Below, in pieces: positions 4,926 through 10,532 of a stretch of DNA of 10,532 bases. The stretch covers positions 1 through 10,532 of the forward strand of contig CANPZQ010000069.1 of assembly GCA_947588775.1 (NCBI GenBank), in the 5' to 3' direction. The notes below the pieces were generated by a model that had not been told where the DNA came from, did no database searches, and saw nothing but the letters and a program-made list of their open reading frames with translations. Position 1 is the stretch's first letter. Every line of letters begins with the position of its first letter. The translations under genes were made by a program, and so were the position numbers. This DNA comes from an uncultured Clostridia bacterium. GTDB taxonomy: Bacteria; Bacillota; Clostridia; Oscillospirales; Ruminococcaceae.

Positions 4926-6944
4926 TTATTCTGCCGCTTCCTCGGCTGCGGGTTCCTCCGCGGCGGGCTCTGCCTCGGCAGCAGGCTCGACCTCGGCTTC
5001 GGCGGGAGCTTCAGCTTCCGCGCCCTCCTCGGAAGTGAGAAGAGCTCTGATTGAAAGGCTTACGCGCTTCTTCTCAAGGTCGCACTCGGTGATTTTCGCC
5101 TTTACAACGTCGCCTACAGAGAGGAAGTCCGCGACGTTATTGACGCGCTGGTCGGCAATCTGGGAGATGTGAATAAGGCCGTCGATGCCGGGGATAATCT
5201 GCGCGAACGCGCCGAAGTTTGTAATAGAAACAATCTTCGCCTCGACAACCTGTCCGAGCTCGTAATTGTTCTTGAAGATGTCCCAAGGGTTCTCGGACTG
5301 CTTCTTGTAGACAAGCGAAACCTTGCCGTTCTCGTGGTCGATGTCCTTGATGGTGACCTCGATATGGTCGCCGACGGAAACAACGTCGGAGGGATGGCGA
5401 ATTCTCGCCCAAGTCAGGTCGGCCTTTCTCACAAGCCCGTCAACGCCGCCGACGTCGACGAATACGCCGTAGTCGGTGATGGACTTGACCTCGCCCTCGA
5501 CTGTGGAGCCGATAACCGCGTTTTCAAAGAACTCCGCGCGCTTTGCGGCTCTTTCTTCGGCGGCAACCTTGCGGATTGAGCCTACGGCGCGCTTGCGCTG
5601 CTCGTTGAGCTCGATAATCTTGAGGTTTACGGTCTGTCTTAAGAGTGTTTCAAGGCTTACGTCGGACTTAACGCCGGTCTGGGAAGCGGGAACGAATACC
5701 CTCATTCCGGAAACGACGACGATAATACCGCCCTTGATTACGTTGGTGACGACGCCGGTGACGGTAGAGCCGTCCTCGGAGGCCTTCTTGATGTCGTCAT
5801 AGCCTTTCTGTGCGTCCACCTGCTTCTTTGAAAGGTAGACAATTCCTTCAACATCGTTGATTTTAGTGACAATTACGTCAATCTCGTCGCCGACGGCAAC
5901 AATGTCGGAGGGCTTCGCGTTGGGATCGGAAGAAAGCTCAGCCTGAGGAATATATCCGGTGTGTTTTGTTCCGATATCGACGATTACTTCAGTGGGATTA
6001 ACCGCAGTGACGATGCCGCTTACTCTCTTTCCGGTATATATTTTTTTGAAGGTCTGCTCAATAGCTTCTTCAAAGTTGAAATCTTCTTCCTTTGTCAGAA
6101 TTTCAGTCATGGTATTTTGTACCTCCTTAATAATATACGCCGGAGTTGACGCGCCGGCCGAGATCGCAGCGGACCTCGCATGGGAAAAATCACAGTCCTT
6201 AAGTCCATCGGCATTTTCAACGAGATAGCACCTTGTGTTTTCGCGGCATATGTCGTAGAGCTTCTTGGTATTTGAGCTCGACCTGCCGCCCACAATCACC
6301 ATCACGTCGTTTTTCAAGGAAAGCGCCCTTGCTTCGGACTGCCGTTTGGAAGTGGCGGCGCACACCGTGTTGTATACGGTTACTCCGTCAAAACCTGCAG
6401 CGAGGGATTTACAGTCTTCCCACTTAGAAACATTATACGTCGTTTGTGAGAGAATTGCAACACTTTTTTTGAATTTTTCACAATTTTTTCTTAAAAGTAT
6501 CATCATTTCATCCGCATCGGCGAAAATATGACGCTCATTTTCGGCGTAACCGACAATTCCCTGCACCTCGGGGTGGTTCGGGTCGCCCGCAATAAGGATA
6601 ATATCCCCCGCTTTTGAACGCTCCGCGACAATCTGATGAATCTTTTTTACATACGGGCAGGTCGCGTCGACGACCCGCGCGCCCTTTTCCATAAGCGCAG
6701 CGTAAACATCCGGCCCGACGCCGTGGGAGCGGATTATAACGGTGTCGCGCTCGGTTATTCCGTCGAGGGAATCGATTGCGCGCACTCCCTTCTTTTCAAG
6801 GTCTGCGACAACGTCGGGGTTATGGATAATCGGGCCGAGGGTGCAGACGTTTTCATAGCGTTCTGCGGCCTCGTAGGCGAGCTTTACCGCCCTGTCCACC
6901 CCGAAACAGAAGCCCGCCGTCGCGGCGACCGTCACCTTAGACAT
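4926..6944 (-). CDS. ispH-rpsA: IspH (HMBPP reductase) fused to ribosomal protein S1
   Basis: 672-residue fusion. Residues 1-275 are IspH/LytB, which reduces HMBPP to IPP and DMAPP as the last step of the MEP isoprenoid pathway. The three [4Fe-4S] ligands are C13 (GFCFGV), C96 (ATCPYVKK) and C195 (NTVCAATSKRQ). Substrate residues H41, H74, H124 and E126 (DPNHPEVQG) are present, so the enzyme should be active. Residues 279-672 are S1, with four OB-fold repeats at about 304-373, 391-458, 478-547 and 564-633, the last two being the most canonical (YGVFVDVGGVDGLV; FGAFAQIIPGIDGLIHIS). The tail (639-672) is almost only Glu/Ala/Pro. The ATG (6942-6944) overlaps the end of the CMK-PlsC gene by eight bases, and a strong terminator follows. 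This fusion is known in Clostridia. A strong internal start at M279 could release S1 alone. Confidence 0.96.
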   Translation of the reverse strand: MSKVTVAATAGFCFGVDRAVKLAYEAAERYENVCTLGPIIHNPDVVADLEKKGVRAIDSLDGITERDTVIIRSHGVGPDVYAALMEKGARVVDATCPYVKKIHQIVAERSKAGDIILIAGDPNHPEVQGIVGYAENERHIFADADEMMILLRKNCEKFKKSVAILSQTTYNVSKWEDCKSLAAGFDGVTVYNTVCAATSKRQSEARALSLKNDVMVIVGGRSSSNTKKLYDICRENTRCYLVENADGLKDCDFSHARSAAISAGASTPAYIIKEVQNTMTEILTKEEDFNFEEAIEQTFKKIYTGKRVSGIVTAVNPTEVIVDIGTKHTGYIPQAELSSDPNAKPSDIVAVGDEIDVIVTKINDVEGIVYLSKKQVDAQKGYDDIKKASEDGSTVTGVVTNVIKGGIIVVVSGMRVFVPASQTGVKSDVSLETLLRQTVNLKIIELNEQRKRAVGSIRKVAAEERAAKRAEFFENAVIGSTVEGEVKSITDYGVFVDVGGVDGLVRKADLTWARIRHPSDVVSVGDHIEVTIKDIDHENGKVSLVYKKQSENPWDIFKNNYELGQVVEAKIVSITNFGAFAQIIPGIDGLIHISQIADQRVNNVADFLSVGDVVKAKITECDLEKKRVSLSIRALLTSEEGAEAEAPAEAEVEPAAEAEPAAEEPAAEEAAE
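6108..6128 (-). promoter_or_regulatory. Internal Shine-Dalgarno and ATG that could start free S1
   Basis: Inside the fusion ORF, exactly at the domain boundary, AAGGAGGT (6121-6128, a full anti-SD match) stands ten bases before an in-frame ATG (6108-6110, codon 279). Initiation here would give a 394-residue protein beginning MTEILTKEEDFNFEEAIEQ, the size and N-terminal layout of stand-alone Clostridia S1. The sequence shows the site; its use in vivo is inference. Confidence 0.7.
6432..6460 (-). promoter_or_regulatory. Possible internal promoter in ispH, ahead of the S1 part
   Basis: On the minus strand a perfect -10 TATAAT (6432-6437) lies 17 bases after TTGCAA (6455-6460), a 4/6 match to the -35 consensus. 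It sits in an unusually AT-rich stretch of the ispH coding region, about 320 bases upstream of the internal S1 start. TAT AAT encodes Y170-N171 next to a conserved TT pair, so a chance match is possible. Confidence 0.35.
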
Positions 6945-8229
6945 CGGTTTCCACCAGCTTCGCGATTTTCGCCATTATTCTGTCGCCGGCGGCGCGAAGG
7001 TCGGTTTTCGACATCGAAGCGATTTTAAGCTCCTCGGGGCTTATCGGCTCGCCGAAACGGACGGTTATCCTCCGGCGGAACCTGAGATGCCCCTTGTAAG
7101 CTATTCCGACCGGATAAACCGGAACGCCGCAGCGCGATGCGATTACCGCAACGCCGCTTCTTGCGCGGCCGATTTTGCCGTCGCGGGAGCGGGTGCCTTC
7201 CGGGAAAATAGTGAGATTGTAGCCCTTGCGGATATATTCCTCCGCGACGCTTAATGAGGAAACGTCCGCGCTGTTTCTCCTCGTCGGGAAGGCGTGGACG
7301 ATTTTTATAATCGTCCGCAGCACCGGAATTTCAAAGAGCTCCGACTTCGCCATGTATGACGAGATGTATTTTACACGAATCGCGATGAGAACCGGGTCGA
7401 ACCATGTCCTGTGGTTGCCGGCAAGAATTACCGAGCCGCTCTTCGGGAGGTTCTCCCTGCCCTCGTATCTCACGTCGAAAATAATTCCGAAAACAAGTGC
7501 CGCAAGCCCGCGCAAAAGCGCGTACGGAACCCTTCTCCACGCGGGAATGGTCTTGAATTCGCGCCTGCGTGCCGCGTCAATAAGCTCCTCAACCCTGTCG
7601 ACGACCTCGCCGACCTCCATTCCCGTCGAGTCGAGCTCAATCGCGTCGTCGGCCTTTCTTAGCGGGGAAATTTCGCGGTGGGAGTCGTTGTAGTCACGGC
7701 GGTTGATGTCGCTTAAAACCTTTTCGTATTCGACGTCGCGGCTCCTCGCCTTCAGCTCCTCGAACCTGCGGCGGGCGCGCTCCTCCGGGGAGGCCGTCAG
7801 GAACACCTTTACCTCCGCGTCGGGCAGAATGACGGTGCCGATGTCGCGGCCGTCCATTATAACGTCGTTGTTCGCGGCGATTTCGCGCTGTAAATCAATC
7901 AAAAACTGCCGGACCTCGGCAAAGGCCGAAACGTCGGAGGCGGCCATTGAGATTTCCTGCGTTCTAATCAGGTCGGAAACGTCCTCGCCGTTGAGAAATA
8001 CCCGCTGGACGTTGTTTTCGTGCCGCAAATCAAGCTTGATTTCGTCAAGAAGCGGCACAACCTGTTCCGGAATGTCGGTTATAACGCCCTTGCGAAGGGC
8101 GTAAAGCCCGATGGCGCGGTACAGAGCTCCAGTGTCGACGTAGATAAAGCCGATTTTTTGCGCGAGGGTTTTCGCAATCGTTGACTTTCCGGCTCCGCTC
8201 GGGCCGTCAATTGCACATTTTAATCCCAT
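6937..8229 (-). CDS. cmk-plsC: Cytidylate kinase fused to 1-acylglycerol-3-phosphate acyltransferase
   Basis: 430-residue two-domain protein. Residues 1-222 are CMP kinase, which phosphorylates CMP/dCMP with ATP: P-loop GPSGAGKST (9-17), YVDTGALYRA (30-39), DGRDIGT (126-132) and the lid/base-binding stretch around RRDYNDSHREISPL (177-190). Residues 230-430 are a PlsC-type acyltransferase that adds the second acyl chain of phosphatidic acid: NHRTWFD (272-278) is the HX4D catalytic motif, FPEGTRSRDG (342-351) the glycerophosphate-binding motif, and VPVYPVGI (369-376) follows. A hydrophobic segment (about 235-251) at the junction may sit on the membrane. Frame and sequence are continuous at the linker, with no internal ATG or Shine-Dalgarno, so this is one polypeptide. 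The ATG (8227-8229) overlaps the flavoprotein gene by ten bases; its stop overlaps ispH. Both domains look catalytically complete. Confidence 0.94.
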   Translation of the reverse strand: MGLKCAIDGPSGAGKSTIAKTLAQKIGFIYVDTGALYRAIGLYALRKGVITDIPEQVVPLLDEIKLDLRHENNVQRVFLNGEDVSDLIRTQEISMAASDVSAFAEVRQFLIDLQREIAANNDVIMDGRDIGTVILPDAEVKVFLTASPEERARRRFEELKARSRDVEYEKVLSDINRRDYNDSHREISPLRKADDAIELDSTGMEVGEVVDRVEELIDAARRREFKTIPAWRRVPYALLRGLAALVFGIIFDVRYEGRENLPKSGSVILAGNHRTWFDPVLIAIRVKYISSYMAKSELFEIPVLRTIIKIVHAFPTRRNSADVSSLSVAEEYIRKGYNLTIFPEGTRSRDGKIGRARSGVAVIASRCGVPVYPVGIAYKGHLRFRRRITVRFGEPISPEELKIASMSKTDLRAAGDRIMAKIAKLVETDV

Positions 8230-9479
8230 GTCTTTTCTTCTTTCCTTTGAATGATATTTTCAGCGGCGGAATATGCCGTTGCAAAGGCAACCGTCAGGTT
8301 ATATCCGCCGGTAAAAGCGTCACAGTCTATTATCTCGCCTGTAAAGTACAGTCGCTTTACAAACCTTGATTCCATACTCGCGGGGTCTATCTCTCCGACC
8401 GCGATTCCGCCCCGGGTTATTATCGCCTCGTCGAACGGCCGAAGCGACTTCGGGGTGAGGGAAAAGCCCTTCAGAAACGCCGCGATTTTGAGCCTTTGTT
8501 CACGCGTCAAACCGCTTATCTGCGCGGTTTCGGGGATATTAACGGCTTCGGCGGCAAAGCGGCAAAGCTCTCGGGGAAGAATGCCTCGCAAAAGTGCCGA
8601 GAAATCCGCCTTCGGGTCGGATTTTATCTCCCTTAAAAGCCTCGCGTCGAGCTGATCGGGGGTGAGGGCGGGCTTGAGGTCTATGACAAGCTTATATGCT
8701 TTACAGGCGATTTTTTCGGGTTCCATGAGGCAGGAGGCCGTCAGCCCGAGCGGCCCGGAAATCCCGTATGGCATAAACGTCAATTCGCCGAACTCTGAGT
8801 AAACCGGCTTTTTTCTGCCATCTTCAAAAAGGGTCAAAACGACGTTTTTAAGCGTTAGCCCCGACATCTCCGAAACGTTCTCAACCGTTTCAATCGGCAC
8901 AAGCGACGGGCTCTGCGGCTTTACGGTGTGGCCGAGCCGTTCAGCGATTTTATAGCCGCTGCCGTCGGAGCCTGTCCGCGGGTAGGATTTTCCGCCCGTT
9001 GCGAGAATAACGCTTTCGGCGAAATATTCGCCGCTTTTCGTTTTAACGCCGACCGCCGCGCCGTTTTCGGCGATTATATCCGCAGCCTTTTCGCGGACGA
9101 CCGTCGCGCCGGTTTTTATGCATATTTCCGAAAGAAGGTCGGCAACGTCGTCGGCTCGTCCGCTTTGCGGGAAAACACGCCTTCCGCGCTCGGTTACAAG
9201 CTTTAATCCGCGCGCTTCAAACCACGAAATTATCCTTTCGGGTGGGAGCTTCGACAGCGCGCTGTAGAGAAATTTCGGGTTCCGGGGAACGTTTTTCATT
9301 ACCTCCTGCGCGGTGCAGTCGTTTGTGAGGTTGCACCTGCCCTTGCCGGTTATTCTGAGCTTTCGGCCAAGCTCGCGGTTTGGCTCCAAAATCAGGGTTT
9401 TCAGCCCCGCTTCCCCCAAAACCGCGCCTGCGAAAAGCCCCGACGCTCCCCCGCCGATGATGCAAACGTCGTATTTCAC
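8220..9479 (-). CDS. BaiN/HI0933-family NAD(P)/FAD-dependent oxidoreductase
   Basis: 419-residue soluble flavoprotein of the HI0933/YhiN/BaiN family. The N-terminal Rossmann FAD motif is GGGASG (9-14), with an acidic residue ending strand 2 (E32). The family signature GRKLRITGKGRCNLTN (38-53) is intact, as is ATGGKSYPRTGSDG (160-173). The C-terminal FAD-binding block reads ITRGGIAVGEID (354-365), then YFTGEIIDCDAFTGGYNL. Members have been annotated as aminoacetone oxidase-like and, for BaiN, as acting in bile acid 7-dehydroxylation; the substrate cannot be read from sequence, and this copy sits in a housekeeping operon rather than a bai cluster. The start is GTG (9477-9479), which overlaps the RpiR stop as GTGA with no clear Shine-Dalgarno, so translation is probably coupled. 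Family is secure, function open. Confidence 0.9.
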   Translation of the reverse strand: MKYDVCIIGGGASGLFAGAVLGEAGLKTLILEPNRELGRKLRITGKGRCNLTNDCTAQEVMKNVPRNPKFLYSALSKLPPERIISWFEARGLKLVTERGRRVFPQSGRADDVADLLSEICIKTGATVVREKAADIIAENGAAVGVKTKSGEYFAESVILATGGKSYPRTGSDGSGYKIAERLGHTVKPQSPSLVPIETVENVSEMSGLTLKNVVLTLFEDGRKKPVYSEFGELTFMPYGISGPLGLTASCLMEPEKIACKAYKLVIDLKPALTPDQLDARLLREIKSDPKADFSALLRGILPRELCRFAAEAVNIPETAQISGLTREQRLKIAAFLKGFSLTPKSLRPFDEAIITRGGIAVGEIDPASMESRFVKRLYFTGEIIDCDAFTGGYNLTVAFATAYSAAENIIQRKEEKTWD

Positions 9480-10345
9480 CGGCCGCCGCCGTTCTTTTCG
9501 TAGACGTCGTATTCCTCCCAGATTCTGTCAAGCCGCTCGAAGTTTTTCGCGACAAGCTCCTTTTTCCGGACGGAAACGGCGACAATAAGCGCGTTTATGA
9601 GGCTAAGAGGCGCGACGAGGGAATCGACGAAGGAAACCATGTCGCTTTTTGCGAGCAACGCCCTGTCCGCCTTTGCGGCAATCGGTGAATCGGCGGTATC
9701 GGTTATCGCGACGGACTTCGCGCCGACGTCGCTGGCGTAGCTGACGGCGTAGACAGTCTGGCGGGAGTACCGCGGGAAGGAAATCCCGATGATGACGTCC
9801 TCCGAGCACATGTGCATGAGCTGCTCGTACAGCTCGCTTCGGCTGCCCGTTTCAATTACCGTGACGTTCGGGAGCATCAGCTTGAAATAGTATCCCAAAA
9901 ACGAGGCAAGGGCCGCCGAGCTTCGGATTCCCATTATATAGATACGCTTCGCGTTTACAATCATTTCCACAGCTTCGCTGAAAACCGACGGCGTCGTTTC
10001 CTCGAGGGTCCGGCGGATTCGGTCGATGTCGTGCAAAAGTACGCTCTTTAAAACTTCGTCATGGCCGTAGCGGTCGAAACTGACTTCAATCCGCTGGACG
10101 GAGGTCAGGCGAGTGCGCATTTCCTCCTGAAGAGCCTTCTGGAACTCAGGATAGCCGTCGAAGCCGAGCTCTGAGGCAAACCTTACGACCGTCGATTCGC
10201 TTACGCCGACGCTGTCGCCGAGCTTCGAGGCTGTCATGAACGCGGCTTTGTCGTAGTGCATGAGGATATATTCCGCGATTCGGCGGTGGCCCTTGGAAAA
10301 TTCGGCCGCGCGCGAGCTTATTTCGGAAAACAGATTGCCCTGCAT
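9476..10345 (-). CDS. RpiR/MurR-family transcriptional regulator (HTH plus SIS domain)
   Basis: 289-residue regulator. Residues 1-77 are the RpiR helix-turn-helix domain (TASKLGDSVGVSESTVVRF, 38-56, contains the recognition helix). Residues about 122-255 are a SIS sugar-phosphate-binding domain with a glycine/serine-rich entry (YIMGIRSSAAL) and GISFPRYSRQT (187-197). Family members sense sugar phosphates such as N-acetylmuramic acid 6-phosphate or glucosamine phosphates. I chose ATG 10343-10345 because AAGGAG (10354-10359) then stands eight bases upstream; the longer frame from GTG 10352-10354 would begin right on that Shine-Dalgarno. The gene lies five bases after the DUF3006-like stop and overlaps the flavoprotein start by four bases. 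No sugar genes are visible beside it, so its target is uncertain; it could autoregulate the operon. Confidence 0.92.
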   Translation of the reverse strand: MQGNLFSEISSRAAEFSKGHRRIAEYILMHYDKAAFMTASKLGDSVGVSESTVVRFASELGFDGYPEFQKALQEEMRTRLTSVQRIEVSFDRYGHDEVLKSVLLHDIDRIRRTLEETTPSVFSEAVEMIVNAKRIYIMGIRSSAALASFLGYYFKLMLPNVTVIETGSRSELYEQLMHMCSEDVIIGISFPRYSRQTVYAVSYASDVGAKSVAITDTADSPIAAKADRALLAKSDMVSFVDSLVAPLSLINALIVAVSVRKKELVAKNFERLDRIWEEYDVYEKNGGGR

Positions 10346-10350
10346 TTTTA

Positions 10351-10532
10351 TCACTCCTTAAAAAGCGCGTTCGTGCGGGCTGCCATTTCCTCGCGACGCT
10401 TTTTGGTTTCTTCCGGCAAAAGCCTAAGCCCGTCCGCCGTTTTTTCAAGAACGCTACCCTCCCGCGCGCCGTCGGGAAGGCTTGCGGCAGGGATTTCGAG
10501 CCGTTTTAGGCCGATTTCAAGAACGGCTGTTC
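10351..10532 (-). CDS. DUF3006-like small protein, 5' end outside window
   Basis: On the minus strand an open frame enters from the right edge (first full codon 10528-10530) and ends at TGA 10351-10353, giving 59 C-terminal residues. It reads TAVLEIGLKRLEIPAASLPD, then GAREGSVLEKT, and ends LLPEETKKRREEMAARTNAL plus FKE. The pattern of 'LP-GA-EG-VL' followed by a charged 'E-T-KRR' helix is that of DUF3006 proteins, small Firmicutes proteins of about 70-100 residues with unknown function that are often encoded beside an MBL-fold hydrolase. That partner, if present, would lie beyond the right edge. The gene overlaps the Shine-Dalgarno of the RpiR gene, so it is the upstream member of the same operon. 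The family call rests on pattern memory, so it is moderate; the coding call is stronger because frame, spacing and overlap all fit. Confidence 0.7.
   Translation of the reverse strand, partial: TAVLEIGLKRLEIPAASLPDGAREGSVLEKTADGLRLLPEETKKRREEMAARTNALFKE

Noticed and set aside
6985..7560. Possible separate plsC gene within the CMK-PlsC ORF
   Set aside because: No ATG, GTG or TTG with a Shine-Dalgarno near the domain junction (around residues 220-235), in contrast to the ispH-rpsA junction; treated as a true fusion.
1..10532. CRISPR arrays, tRNA genes, insertion sequences, defence or biosynthetic clusters
   Set aside because: No regularly spaced repeats, cloverleaf-like genes, transposase motifs or such enzymes were seen on either strand.

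Overview
This window looks like chromosomal DNA from an anaerobic, low-GC-lineage Firmicute, most likely a gut-type Clostridia (Oscillospirales/Ruminococcaceae-like). The evidence is an IspH fused to ribosomal protein S1, a gene order of FAD protein - cmk - plsC - ispH - rpsA, a tyrosyl-tRNA synthetase under T-box control, Gram-positive style Shine-Dalgarno sites and intrinsic terminators. The housekeeping part is GC-rich (37 of 60 bases in 1021-1080). The gene at the left edge is clearly AT-richer (21 of 60 in 181-240).

Layout, left to right. (1) 1-755, plus strand: the 3' part of an XRE-type helix-turn-helix regulator of a kind often carried by integrative elements, closed by a bidirectional terminator. 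(2) 879-2400, minus strand: tyrS preceded by a complete T-box leader with a tyrosine specifier (UAC), a UGGU bulge, mutually exclusive antiterminator and terminator helices, and its own sigma-A-like promoter. (3) 2440-4841, minus strand: a bifunctional class A penicillin-binding protein with its own promoter. (4) 4880-10532, minus strand: a tightly packed operon entering from the right edge, in transcription order a DUF3006-like protein (partial), an RpiR-family regulator, a BaiN/HI0933-family flavoprotein, a CMK-PlsC fusion and an IspH-S1 fusion, ending in a strong intrinsic terminator. All junctions in this operon are short gaps or start/stop overlaps, which implies translational coupling.

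The operon combines pyrimidine nucleotide recycling (CMP kinase), phospholipid synthesis (acyltransferase), isoprenoid precursor synthesis (IspH) and translation (S1), with the cell-wall polymerase and tyrosine-charging genes downstream as separate units. I see no CRISPR array, tRNA or rRNA gene, transposase, or defence or biosynthetic cluster, and nothing I would call a wholly new system. The best second looks are an excellent Shine-Dalgarno/ATG, with a promoter-like element, inside the ispH-rpsA ORF that could make S1 as a free protein; the CMK-PlsC fusion; the fully readable T-box switch; and the possible edge of a mobile element at the left.
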